Source: a virus. Taken from it: a DNA stretch of 56,705 nucleotides. Where the stretch lies: IMG/VR virus record IMGVR_UViG_3300035162_003548, positions 1 through 56,705 of that record, one strand, 5' to 3'. Within the stretch, counting starts at the first letter, position 1. Each line of letters opens with the position of its first letter. Shown here piece by piece: positions 41,301-51,382 of this stretch. A program made the translations under genes and the position numbers. Below the pieces are notes generated by a model. The model had not been told where the DNA came from. It was given only the letters and a program-made list of their open reading frames with translations, and did not search any database.

Positions 41301-44300
41301 TTCTGAGAAATATCATCATAAAGGTAGTTCTCAGAGTATGTTTCAGATGTAGATCCCTTCACTCCAGATCTAATAAAGACTCTTGCATTAAATGATGAGG
41401 AAGTCGTTATACCAATCCAATCTCTTTCTGAAGGAGGATTTGTTGTTGTTCCAATTGGATTTAAACCGTTGGGAGCTTCAGCAAAATTGATATAATTGTC
41501 AGTAATATTATAATTACCCCTAATCTTAGTTACTAATTCACCTGTAGAGTGGCCAACTACATTACTCCCCAACCATCCACGTTGGACTCTTAGTGCATTC
41601 GTACTCCCAATACCAACACCAAGAATTTTCATAATTTCTCCAGTGTCAGCAGCACCAACACGAACATAATCTGCACCAAAGAATGAAGTAAGTCCAACAA
41701 ATTTGACAATATCTGTGCTTGGAATCACAATGTCCGCCAAAGATGTAGTAACAGAAGTTCCTGCTACAGGTGATTGTATAACATTATCGATTGAAACAAG
41801 AATTTTTTGATTTTGATTCTTGGATGTAAAACTATGAGAAGTACCAACACCAACACTAGTAAAATTCAGATTAACTGCAATATTTTTAAGAGCATCTTCT
41901 GCAGATCTTGCTAATTTAATTTTATTATCACCTTCCTTAATTGCAAAGACTGATGATGGTAAGAATGTGGTAGACCCAACACCAACAAAAGTAGTTCTTG
42001 CAATACCGAGTGCATTAGTTGCAATTCCCGTAGACGGAGCATATACCAATTCTTCACCAGTTACGAAGAAGTGATTTGGAATAGTAATAGTGTCATTTGT
42101 GAGATTAACTATTTGAGTTGAAGATCCATCGACAACTCTTCTGAATACATCTAAAGTTTTATGTTGTAAATTAAATTGTCTCTTAATACTATTAAGTGTT
42201 CCAGTATATACTGATCCGGAATTTTCAATAGATGCATTTCCAAATTCAATCTCACTTTCTCCACCAACTTCTCTTCCACCACTAGGACTAGGGAATGGAT
42301 TGTCATTAATTTCAGGCCTCATGGCATTCATATAAGTTTTAACTTCAATATTGGCACCAGCATCTGGAGTAAATGTTACTTCAGTATAATTTGTACCATC
42401 ATTAGATCTTCTTGCGCTAATTGTCCCAAGTCCTACAAAAGCACCAGAACCTACCTGAGTATTTCCATATTCAACAATACTAACATTTTCTGGAGCTTCA
42501 TCATTATAATCGTCAATAACTACTACCTCGGAGATTTCATATCTACCATTAGTTGTATCAGAAACTTGAACAAAGCAGTATGCAGCATCATATGCATCAT
42601 TATAACTTGCAATACCAACAGCAACAGGCATAGTAGTTGATGCTATAGAAGTAGACTTTGCTTCTATTGAAGTATATGAAAGTTCATATGTACCAATTCC
42701 AGTATAACCCTCAGAACTTAATCCAACAGTTAAAGTATTAACGTATGCTGTAGTTAAACCTGCTATTGGTGTATATTTTACCAACACATCATTTCCACTA
42801 ATTGATGCTCCAAATTCTCCTATATTTGATCCAGTTGAAGCTGCATCAAGAGAATGTATCGATAATTGACCATATTCCATCAGTTGAACATTTGTTCCAT
42901 CATGAACTACGGTTAGTTCATCGTATTCAACACTTCCATCGCTACCTTCAACACTAACAAGAACTTTAGCAGATCTTGTTCCAGATACAGTAGTTCCAAT
43001 TCCAGCAAGAGTTACGATTGTTGTTTCTGCACCTCCAGCCATTTTAACTGCAGATGATGCAATACTAACCAAACCACCAGTAAATCCTGTTGATTCTCCA
43101 ATAGATGTACTTCCAACTGAAACTTCACTGGTGCTTACACCTAAAATATTTGTATCAATATTATATGAAAATATTCTTACATTATAATTATTAATCTCAA
43201 ACTTATTTGGATAAAACCTAAGAGAGGATTCTGTTCCTTCAATAACAAAATCAAATGATCCTAAATCAAGAACTGTATTACAAGCTCCATATTGGTTCAT
43301 CATGGAAAATCCACGGCCGCTGTCATGAACAGCGTCAATTATCATTATTTCTCTTTCACCAGTAAATAATCTATCTTGAATATATGCAATTATTTTTTGA
43401 GATCTTCCGTCAACTAATCTGTTTCTGTAAATTTCTTCAAAAGGAGTTGACCTAGCATTATTATTAAATTCGCTACTAACATCATCTATTGCCAATACTC
43501 TGTTTCCAATAGATTCTGCAAAATCTTGTAAGATACGAGTGCTGAAATTAATTTCATCAGAATAATTTCTAACACTACCATTTAAAAAGTTTTCGGAAAC
43601 TAAATCAAAGTTATTAACACAATTTAAACTACTTACACTTTGTAAAGTATAAATGAGGGAAACATCTTGATCTACAACTGGTCTTAATGTATTTGCATTA
43701 GATGGTAATAATAAAGATTCAACTTCAAGATTTCCAAATTTTCTAAATCCGGCAACATGATTTAATTTTGATACGGTATTTTCCCAAAGATCAAATGGGA
43801 TTTTTGATTTAATTGCATAAGAAAAACTTTGATAATATTCATTATCATGAATTCTCTGGGACTCATTGTTTAAAAATCCCTTATCATATTCCCAACCATC
43901 ATTAACTATAGAAAAATAATCTAAATCATACTTAGTTTCAAAAGAAATTTTTTCTTTAACAAGACCTTTTCTTCCTGTTTGATTTGATTTTACAATATCA
44001 CCAATATCAAATTCATCAGAACTTTCAACAACTAAGTATTTGTTGATAGCATCCCATTCAAATACATCTCCAATTTGGTCTCCATTGGAAACTTGCTCTC
44101 CTGCTTGGAAAATATTTGGTTTGAGTGTTGAGTCGAACTGTGGGAAATCTCTTTCTCTTACTAACACTGCAGATGAATTTATAGAATCAAATGTTCCAGG
44201 GGTTTGTCCATTAGAAACATATCCATCCACACTATAAGTAACAACACCAACCGAACTTAAGTTTTGAAAAACTTCAGTAACTTCAAATCTAGCATAATCA

Positions 44301-47300
44301 TAATTTTCGGAATTGAATCCAAGACCTGTAGATCCAACTCCAACACTTACATTTTCAACCAAAACTTTATCACCAACTTCAAGTGGGAAAGTATCATTGG
44401 TGCTAAAAGCATCTTTAAGAGTTACTGTTACTTCTTTAGACGATGAATCATAGGAAAAATTAGAAGCCCTTATTCCATTTGGATTTCCAACTGGAATAAT
44501 AGATGGTTGGGTATTTGAGAGGCTATTTGTATTTTCTAAAATATCTACACTGACTTTTCCTAAAGTATACTTCAATTTTACATCAGAGATGGTTTTTTTA
44601 GTTCTACCATCAATAACAACTAAACTAGGTGCAGTGTTATATCCCCTTCCTAAAGAAGTAACTCCAATAGATTCAAACCCGGTTAGAGGTTCAATTTTTA
44701 ATACTTGAGGGAGCTTAGCAGTTGGCCTTAGTGTAAAGTCTGCTGGATAATCAAATCCAATATTATCAATTGAAATTTTCTGAACTTTTCCAATACTCTT
44801 ACTTTCAGGTTCTAATATAGCTCCGTTGCCAACAGAAGATTGTATCGTTGAAATGCCTGGGATACTTTCATAAGAACGACCTTTATCAGTAATTCTGACT
44901 TGATTTATAGCTCCATAGGCGCTAAGTGAATTAGTCGTATAGGATAATTTTGAACTATCTGAAGTATATGAAGATGATTCTGGAAAAGAACTTAAATCAT
45001 ATCTAAAAGTATTATTAGAAGTAGAAATTATTCTATGATTACCATTATAATTACTATCTTCAATTAGTAATTCATTATTTGAATTTAAATTAGTATCAAC
45101 TACTATTCCTTTATTAATCGGTAAATTAGCAAGATCATTAATAGCAGTCAATTTATAATAAAGAACTCGTGGAGTATCTTTCTTAACCCTAAGAGTAACT
45201 TTTGCGTCTGTGGTTACTCCAATAATACCTTTTTTAGATACATCAAATGATCCATCATCATTGATAACACCTGCACCAAAGTATTCTTTAGTGAAATTTT
45301 TATCAATATAAAATTTCATATCAAATGCAGGGAAAGATGTTGCATTTTGAGTATATGATAATGTTGAGTCAGATAAATTAAAGTTGACAATAGAATCTTT
45401 ATATAATTTTATAGATGGATTGACTGGGAAGATCTCTCCATTAGATGCTGAAGTAATTCCAACAAAATTCGGTAAAGACTGTGCTGTTTGGAACTCATTA
45501 TCTGTTAATCTTATATTATTTCTATCAATAACATAAACAAAATATTCAACATTTGTCCCCAAACCTCTTGCTGGGTTGTCTGAAATATGAATTACTTTTT
45601 GACCAGTTACCAATCCATGATTGGTAAGATTTATAGAATTTTCAAATCCTGTTTGACTGGTTGAGGTTGTTATACCGCCAGAAGTAAAGGCTAAACCAGT
45701 TATTATAGATTTTCTATTTGCTTTATTGTAATAAAAATCTAAATTAGTTGTATTTGATGGATTTACATTTATTGAAACAAAATCTTCATTAGATAATCCA
45801 TGAGATGATGCCGTAGATACCGTTACAGTATTCTTTTCAACCTTTCCTTTTATTACAGGATGCGTCGTTTTAAAACTATGATAAACTCCAGTTCCTATTC
45901 CAAGAAAATATACCAAACCTTGATGAGAAGTAGTATCTGCGATTCCAGCGAGAGATCCTGTAGATCCAATACCAATTTTTACTGTAGAAAGTCCAATAAA
46001 ATCTACTCCCAATTTTGCGACAAATAATGAAGAGTGTTGATTCAATAAAGTCGTGTCCGGATCAGTCGCTCCATTACCAACTATAGAGTTTGTGGCGATT
46101 CCGATAGAGTCTCCACTATTTGGTTGATATGTTACTATATCTCCTGTGCTAAGTTGATGATTAGGTAAGTAAATTGATCTAGTTTCAACAAAAATTTGAG
46201 TTTTTCCTGATCCTGGATTAGAAATTGATAAAGTTGTTCCTATACCAACTCCAACAGATCCACTCTGAGCTAAACCAACAGATTCTGAAGGATTGAAATA
46301 TATTTCTCTATTAATTTTATTTGAATAATTGGTATTGATTCCAACATCAAAGAATATTTTTCTTGGCAATTCTTCTAAAGTAGTAGTTGTAGTATGAGAT
46401 GTTCCAACAGTAGAATTTTCTTGCCTTAATACTCTGATTCTAGAAGAAAATAAATCAACATTTAGAACCTTAACATTTTCATTTCCCAATTTAAAGATAT
46501 CGTTTTCAGTTACTCCTAAATCTCCTACAACAGAAAAATAGGTTACAATTCCAGTAGCACCAATATTATCAACATCTTTTCTTAATGCTAAAAATGTTGT
46601 ATTGATTCCAATAGAAACTGAAGTTTCTAATTCTGATGTTGTTGTAGTTAATCCTGTTATTTGAACAATGTCTCCATTAATAAAATTATGCGAAGATGTA
46701 CTTACTCCAACAAATCTTCCAGAACCTGCCAAATAAAACTCTACATTATCTAAATTAGTTGTTACGGCGCTTATTGTAGAAATTCCAGAACCAAAAACTC
46801 TAGTAACCGATGCAGAAGGTACAAACGAATTGTTTGGTTGTTTTTCAAAAATAATTTTATCGTCAACCTTATAACTTTGGCCACCTGTCAATATTCCTAT
46901 TGAGTCAACTTGCCCTTTTTTAACATTTACTATTGTTGCTTCTTGATCAACTTTTGTGTATGATTGATTCGCATAATCATATCCACTATATTTTTTTCCT
47001 AAAGAATATGGATAAACATTACGAACCCAACTAGTTTTATTTAAATCTAAATCTGTTTGATTTGAAATCGATTTAAAATTAAATTCGTTTGGTTTTGAAT
47101 AAAACTTATTACCTATCAAGTATGGAAACTTCGGTTTCTTAAATGATTTAAAAACTCCATCGCTTGACGAAATTTCATCAAGAGATGCGAAATATGCATA
47201 GGTTCCATTGGGGTATTCTGGAGTGACACAGAATCTTCCATTATTTTCGTCAAGGAAAGACTCATCTGTATTATCTAACCACAAAAAATCCTCAACAAAA

Positions 47301-50300
47301 AATTCTTGAGGAAACTCACTAACTGGAGGTCTATTTGATTTTAAATTTAAAGTATATCCAGATTTTAATTGAGTTATAGTTCCACCGGATTTTGTAGAGT
47401 ATCCATATGGACCATAAATTGGATGGCCATCATAAGACCAACCTATTATTGGAGAATGTGCATTTGAATTTGATTCTGCCCCATTAATTAATTCTAAATC
47501 CTTACTTCCATATAAAATAGTTCCATCTGAAGATGTAGAATATAAAGTTTTTCTTAAATTTCTAGGTGCATATGCATAAGAGCATTGCAATTCACTAGAC
47601 TTTTTAATCGAGTTGGAAATTATAACATCATCTGACGTTATATTCACCAGATTTTTTCTAAATTCATTAACTGTCCAAGTTTGAATATTTGGTTTTAAAA
47701 GGGCAGATTTTCCAGATTTTATTACTTCTATTGATGTTGTTGATGATCCATATCCAGCTCCTGAATTAACTATTGTTGCTGCAATAATATTACCTGATGT
47801 ATTTAATTTAGTTACAATTTGCGCCCCTGTTCCAATCCCGAGAATATTTACTTTTGGTGGAGAGTTATAATCAGTTCCGGCAGCACTAACAATAACATCA
47901 GATATTCTTCCATTGATTATGACTGGTGATATTTCTGCACCTCTTCCACTGTTTAAATCAATTTGTGGAGGTCTTTCATAATTGAGAATATTAGTAGCAC
48001 CATACCCAACACCATTATTTACTAAGAAGATTGATTCAATTACTCCCCTAAAAATTGGTTGAACAACAGCATCAAAAGTTTTACCTTCAATAGAGTTTAT
48101 TCCAACTATTCCAGATACTGTTACTGAGATATCCTTATAGTTAAATTCATGAGTTCCAGATCCAATAGAATCTAAATTTTGATATTGTTTTGTTTTATAA
48201 TAAAAATCTGTTTGAGTTGTCCCGACTCCAACAGAGGACAGTTTAAATTGATCATCATTTAATACTGTTACATAATATTCTGAAGAGTCTGTTAGACTAC
48301 CTATTGAGGTTCCATCCGTAGTGTATTTTAAAATTTCTCCACTACCATATCCATGATTTTTAATATTGATCAGATTTAATGATGTGCTTACTCCAGCTGC
48401 TGCACAGGAAGTTTTTTTATTTTTATAACCAATACCACTATTTGTTACTACGATTGATTTTAAAATAGATTTTCCATCAAAAGAATTTATAGATTGAATA
48501 CCTTCACCAAAGTCAGTGAAAGTAATAGTCCCTACACCAACGGAGGCATCTGATAAATTTTTATGAAGAGTTATTGTGTAATTATCTTTGACATTAACAT
48601 AGTAAGTAGCATCACTTGAGAGACCTACTAAGGCTTTCCTACCAAAAGTTTTATATACTACTCTTTCACCATTTCTAAATTTATGAGATGTTGTAAATCC
48701 AATTGTTGAAGTATCAATTCCAACACCTGCAGAACCAATTCCTGTAGCATCAAATGAAACTTTGTGAGGAATAGTTACTAATTTAGCTTCTGCTGTTGCT
48801 TGACTTCCAGACCCGCCATCAATTTTAACTATTGGAGTCTCAAGATAATCAAATCCAGAATCAAGAATACGAATTTCTTTAAGATTTCCCTCAACAGAAC
48901 AAAATCCTGTTGCAGCAGATCCAACAGAATCAGATATTCCTAAAATTGGAGGATTTATTACATCATAATCCTCACCATTGTTTATAACATCAATTGATGA
49001 TATTTCTCCATGATAACAAAGGTCTCTTGATTTATAATTTAAAATTTCAACTCCATTGATCATAATACCAGTATATCCGGCCTTGGTATCATACGAATGG
49101 CCATCATTAAGTGGACTCTTTATTTCTCTGAGTAATTTTTGAGGCCTAATTTTCTTATCATGAACACTCAATTTTTGAATACTATTACTAGTTATAGTAA
49201 CCGTATCAGAAGATCCCTCTACTTTAACAAAAATTTCGTTGAAAATATTAGACTTACTTCTTGCTAGTTTTATTCTATTTTCATCTATCCTTTTAACAAA
49301 GTAAACCCTTTCTTCAAATAAGAAACTTTCAATATAAGATTGCGTAATTTCAGTTGTAGATCCATCTGCATTTGAAATTTGTGTGTTAAATGATACTTTT
49401 TCAGGAGTATAATATACAGAATCTCCAGTATAAAGATTATGGTCCATACCAGAAATTATTTTTAACTCATCGCTACCAACTTCAAAAGTTCCACTAATGT
49501 CAAATTTCTGAAGTTTTGGGTCTAACTTTGTATCTGGTACTGACGGTAGGGATGAAGAAGCTACAAGAACTTTTGATGATTTTGGATCATCTTTTATCGT
49601 TTTATGTGGATATTGTGTATGTTTTGATCCAACCATACGAACACCCGTTTCTGGATGCTCATGATATAGTCCATAATATGGTTTTCCATCAACCAGACCA
49701 ATGTCTGGTTTTAGATAAACATTTTGTACGTTTGCAGTAAATGAATTTAAATCTGGATGTAAACTAGAATCAATTTTTGTTATATTTCTAGTTACTTTTG
49801 AGATAAGATCTGCATCTGAAATTCCAGTTCCTCTAAAAATACACGCAGTATCACTAAAAATATCAGTTACTAAAAATGAATTTGGTAAAGTTAAATTATT
49901 TTTATCGGTTAAAGTTAAAAAATCGCCTATTTTTAAAATATTAGAATCTTTTGTTTCTAATCTATACGTACTATTAACTGCGTCAACTAATTTTAGTTTA
50001 GAAACTTCATAATACTGTGCCGTATTGAAAATCCAATTATTCTCAATTATAGAAGTTCCAGTTTTTCCTAAAGATTTTATCTTTGTTTTTGATCCTTTTC
50101 TTTGATAATATGTTTCATTGGGAATATCGATATCACTAAGAACTGATCTAATTTTTAATCTAACATCATTATTTGACGAATCTCCTACATACGCGTAAGT
50201 ATTAAGGTCAATTGCGGTTTTGTCATTGACTGAAGTCGTTATTCCACCAGAAAACTCCGGGTCAACAATAGGTATATCTAAAAATTGATTAATAGTTTTG

Positions 50301-51376
50301 TCAAAATACACACAGGTGCCAGATGTTCCATTCTCATATTGAAAACTTAATGTTCCTTGGGGTGGAAATCCTATAGTACTGTCAACGTCTAAGAAAGATT
50401 GCCCTACTCCAACAGGTCCCACAATATAAGTTTTTGGGTGTGTTGAAAAATCTCCATATATTAATTCTGATGATCCATCTTGTTGTATTAAAGATCCATC
50501 GATAGCAACTTTATAGTACTTATCAGTAGAAACTCCAGAATATATTTTCTCTACACTCGATATTGGTGCATATGCTTTTTCAATTGATTCGTATTGGTCT
50601 TGAAAAAGAGTTCTATTTAATAATTTGTCAGGATCTCCTTCTATAACTTCAACAATTAAATTTCTATTTACTCTATAGTTGGCATCTGATGGAGTTACTA
50701 CAGAATCGATTGGCCTAACAATTTCTGCAGGTAGGCCATATAATGCATTAAAAAGAATATTGAAAGACTCATCAGTTCCTCTTGATGAATAAAAACTTTT
50801 CGAATTCTTAATAAAATTTCTTTCATTTAATTCTTCAAATAGATTAACGTCATTTAATCCATTTAAAAGTTGATTTTTTGTTTTCCTTAAGAATTCCGCA
50901 AAGAAGATATCTGATAAATTATCAACCTGAGAGTATGCATAATGATACTCTGCTTCTGTCGATGAAAAAACTAAATCTTCCGAATCATTTAAATTATCGA
51001 AAGAACTAACTCCAGAGAATCCCCTAACACAAGCATTAAAAGTAATATCTGATTTATAACGATAAAATATAATTTCATCGTCAATTCTAATTAATCCATC
51101 AGTGTCCGGAAACCCGTCAGTGCTTCTAACGTAAATGTCATCACTTCTATATTCATCTAAATCATATGTTGTAAGTGTAAAATCAGTTTGTTTTTCGTTT
51201 AATGTTCTTTTTAAATATGAATCAATATTTTGGAGTAGATCAAGAGTTCCCCCATCAAATTCTTGGGAGCGATAATATCTTGATAAAAACTGACTAATCA
51301 GAGGAAACTCTTCCCTTACATAAGAAGGTAATTGACTCTCAATGATGTAACTGATCTTGACTCTGTTTTCTGACAT
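38366..51376 (-). CDS. Giant tail/baseplate structural protein (4336 residues)
   Basis: One uninterrupted 13 kb frame, almost a quarter of the window. The N-terminus (SYIIESQLPSYVREEFPLIS, then QFLSRYYRSQEFDGGTLDLL) is that of the very large cyanophage proteins coded after gp6, at the place of T4 gp7, so a wedge/periphery role is likely. About ten 'I.N.G.GY..(P)P.(V/I)' repeats are spread over its length. A YHYH-like domain lies at about 1299 to 1409 (IIGWSYDGHPIYGPYGY, then TPEYPNGTYAYFAS). Two 'HDGT..EYG' units lie near 2740 to 2990, the first shared with the 752-residue protein. 'DDEIIF..RG' and 'GEIMKIL..RG' modules lie near residues 90 and 3240. GIGTT/SVGVG-type turns are everywhere. No frameshift or stop is seen. 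Confidence 0.85.
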   Translation of the reverse strand: MSENRVKISYIIESQLPSYVREEFPLISQFLSRYYRSQEFDGGTLDLLQNIDSYLKRTLNEKQTDFTLTTYDLDEYRSDDIYVRSTDGFPDTDGLIRIDDEIIFYRYKSDITFNACVRGFSGVSSFDNLNDSEDLVFSSTEAEYHYAYSQVDNLSDIFFAEFLRKTKNQLLNGLNDVNLFEELNERNFIKNSKSFYSSRGTDESFNILFNALYGLPAEIVRPIDSVVTPSDANYRVNRNLIVEVIEGDPDKLLNRTLFQDQYESIEKAYAPISSVEKIYSGVSTDKYYKVAIDGSLIQQDGSSELIYGDFSTHPKTYIVGPVGVGQSFLDVDSTIGFPPQGTLSFQYENGTSGTCVYFDKTINQFLDIPIVDPEFSGGITTSVNDKTAIDLNTYAYVGDSSNNDVRLKIRSVLSDIDIPNETYYQRKGSKTKIKSLGKTGTSIIENNWIFNTAQYYEVSKLKLVDAVNSTYRLETKDSNILKIGDFLTLTDKNNLTLPNSFLVTDIFSDTACIFRGTGISDADLISKVTRNITKIDSSLHPDLNSFTANVQNVYLKPDIGLVDGKPYYGLYHEHPETGVRMVGSKHTQYPHKTIKDDPKSSKVLVASSSLPSVPDTKLDPKLQKFDISGTFEVGSDELKIISGMDHNLYTGDSVYYTPEKVSFNTQISNADGSTTEITQSYIESFLFEERVYFVKRIDENRIKLARSKSNIFNEIFVKVEGSSDTVTITSNSIQKLSVHDKKIRPQKLLREIKSPLNDGHSYDTKAGYTGIMINGVEILNYKSRDLCYHGEISSIDVINNGEDYDVINPPILGISDSVGSAATGFCSVEGNLKEIRILDSGFDYLETPIVKIDGGSGSQATAEAKLVTIPHKVSFDATGIGSAGVGIDTSTIGFTTSHKFRNGERVVYKTFGRKALVGLSSDATYYVNVKDNYTITLHKNLSDASVGVGTITFTDFGEGIQSINSFDGKSILKSIVVTNSGIGYKNKKTSCAAAGVSTSLNLINIKNHGYGSGEILKYTTDGTSIGSLTDSSEYYVTVLNDDQFKLSSVGVGTTQTDFYYKTKQYQNLDSIGSGTHEFNYKDISVTVSGIVGINSIEGKTFDAVVQPIFRGVIESIFLVNNGVGYGATNILNYERPPQIDLNSGRGAEISPVIINGRISDVIVSAAGTDYNSPPKVNILGIGTGAQIVTKLNTSGNIIAATIVNSGAGYGSSTTSIEVIKSGKSALLKPNIQTWTVNEFRKNLVNITSDDVIISNSIKKSSELQCSYAYAPRNLRKTLYSTSSDGTILYGSKDLELINGAESNSNAHSPIIGWSYDGHPIYGPYGYSTKSGGTITQLKSGYTLNLKSNRPPVSEFPQEFFVEDFLWLDNTDESFLDENNGRFCVTPEYPNGTYAYFASLDEISSSDGVFKSFKKPKFPYLIGNKFYSKPNEFNFKSISNQTDLDLNKTSWVRNVYPYSLGKKYSGYDYANQSYTKVDQEATIVNVKKGQVDSIGILTGGQSYKVDDKIIFEKQPNNSFVPSASVTRVFGSGISTISAVTTNLDNVEFYLAGSGRFVGVSTSSHNFINGDIVQITGLTTTTSELETSVSIGINTTFLALRKDVDNIGATGIVTYFSVVGDLGVTENDIFKLGNENVKVLNVDLFSSRIRVLRQENSTVGTSHTTTTTLEELPRKIFFDVGINTNYSNKINREIYFNPSESVGLAQSGSVGVGIGTTLSISNPGSGKTQIFVETRSIYLPNHQLSTGDIVTYQPNSGDSIGIATNSIVGNGATDPDTTLLNQHSSLFVAKLGVDFIGLSTVKIGIGSTGSLAGIADTTSHQGLVYFLGIGTGVYHSFKTTHPVIKGKVEKNTVTVSTASSHGLSNEDFVSINVNPSNTTNLDFYYNKANRKSIITGLAFTSGGITTSTSQTGFENSINLTNHGLVTGQKVIHISDNPARGLGTNVEYFVYVIDRNNIRLTDNEFQTAQSLPNFVGITSASNGEIFPVNPSIKLYKDSIVNFNLSDSTLSYTQNATSFPAFDMKFYIDKNFTKEYFGAGVINDDGSFDVSKKGIIGVTTDAKVTLRVKKDTPRVLYYKLTAINDLANLPINKGIVVDTNLNSNNELLIEDSNYNGNHRIISTSNNTFRYDLSSFPESSSYTSDSSKLSYTTNSLSAYGAINQVRITDKGRSYESIPGISTIQSSVGNGAILEPESKSIGKVQKISIDNIGFDYPADFTLRPTAKLPQVLKIEPLTGFESIGVTSLGRGYNTAPSLVVIDGRTKKTISDVKLKYTLGKVSVDILENTNSLSNTQPSIIPVGNPNGIRASNFSYDSSSKEVTVTLKDAFSTNDTFPLEVGDKVLVENVSVGVGSTGLGFNSENYDYARFEVTEVFQNLSSVGVVTYSVDGYVSNGQTPGTFDSINSSAVLVRERDFPQFDSTLKPNIFQAGEQVSNGDQIGDVFEWDAINKYLVVESSDEFDIGDIVKSNQTGRKGLVKEKISFETKYDLDYFSIVNDGWEYDKGFLNNESQRIHDNEYYQSFSYAIKSKIPFDLWENTVSKLNHVAGFRKFGNLEVESLLLPSNANTLRPVVDQDVSLIYTLQSVSSLNCVNNFDLVSENFLNGSVRNYSDEINFSTRILQDFAESIGNRVLAIDDVSSEFNNNARSTPFEEIYRNRLVDGRSQKIIAYIQDRLFTGEREIMIIDAVHDSGRGFSMMNQYGACNTVLDLGSFDFVIEGTESSLRFYPNKFEINNYNVRIFSYNIDTNILGVSTSEVSVGSTSIGESTGFTGGLVSIASSAVKMAGGAETTIVTLAGIGTTVSGTRSAKVLVSVEGSDGSVEYDELTVVHDGTNVQLMEYGQLSIHSLDAASTGSNIGEFGASISGNDVLVKYTPIAGLTTAYVNTLTVGLSSEGYTGIGTYELSYTSIEAKSTSIASTTMPVAVGIASYNDAYDAAYCFVQVSDTTNGRYEISEVVVIDDYNDEAPENVSIVEYGNTQVGSGAFVGLGTISARRSNDGTNYTEVTFTPDAGANIEVKTYMNAMRPEINDNPFPSPSGGREVGGESEIEFGNASIENSGSVYTGTLNSIKRQFNLQHKTLDVFRRVVDGSSTQIVNLTNDTITIPNHFFVTGEELVYAPSTGIATNALGIARTTFVGVGSTTFLPSSVFAIKEGDNKIKLARSAEDALKNIAVNLNFTSVGVGTSHSFTSKNQNQKILVSIDNVIQSPVAGTSVTTSLADIVIPSTDIVKFVGLTSFFGADYVRVGAADTGEIMKILGVGIGSTNALRVQRGWLGSNVVGHSTGELVTKIRGNYNITDNYINFAEAPNGLNPIGTTTNPPSERDWIGITTSSSFNARVFIRSGVKGSTSETYSENYLYDDISQKFTGQDKDFSLTVSGSNVVGVATNNAILLINSIFQEPGNTSNYSLTEVGGISSIRFTGTASSVAYDPNNAQIPVGGVIISVGSTEGFGYQPLVSAGGTSIVSAAGTIASISIGNSGSGYRSGIQTVNVSIQRESLTTADIVAIGTAAITNGHITGVAVTDNRVFYVPRDISNVGYTSITGITTITTSTAHGLIVGNEVVLSGIAFTCDYAPGVGIQSAVYNNVTGIMTVTTTGAHGLSVTGKSSDVLLTGLGFTCALGVGIHTYPRTTDPVYCGTQVTGVSSATQFTVNAGISTVPTFYVSGGIAQPALIAPRGNNNSSSGQDPAFAGTPVLTVINSTKFEVNSGISTRPHNYSRCGKVNQLLKVIIDSPLSYSNIPLTYSSLSPGSGGAQGKVDVVVGQGSSVIDFEVTNGGYGYGVSQLLTIPVGGSTGIPTTSSYTENREFRIEVQEVDGDSFTAWSIGQLQVLDDVSSLFDGSRKTFPISASGNSFSIQSSPGSLISVQDTLLVFVNDILQVPDLSYFFNGGSNITFEEAPKAGDSFKLIFYRGTGGADVVDRDITETVKVGDDLTIGYNTKLKQTPLNINQTKFLQEELRTVSEVTSSSSVDTNPYSGPGIDDNSRMLRPVKWCRQTEDRFVGGKVISKARDLYKANIFPTANMIKSVGIGSTIINVDNVRPFFNAKNENDISTDFQKDIIIVDNPEQVSAAATSIVGSGTTVTSIIISDGGKGYTSAPEVTIQNPVGLGSTFRASATATISGGSVSSISINTGGAGYAQTTHPIVLISPPTFLTETNTIDSYSGDFGIITGIGTTSMSGIATGLVLDLVIPVNSFLRDADITQPSAITASGISTGDLFVIRNSNVGSGATSLDENNAVVGIGTTFIDGIYRAAHVTIGVSTDAIGFGATTVTQVVVSVNSLNGLTGLGFSNFYGEYSWGKLTLNDRNKLQSYSVNTLNGVTGIETGPVIIREKALKVKSYST

Positions 51377-51382
51377 TTGTTT

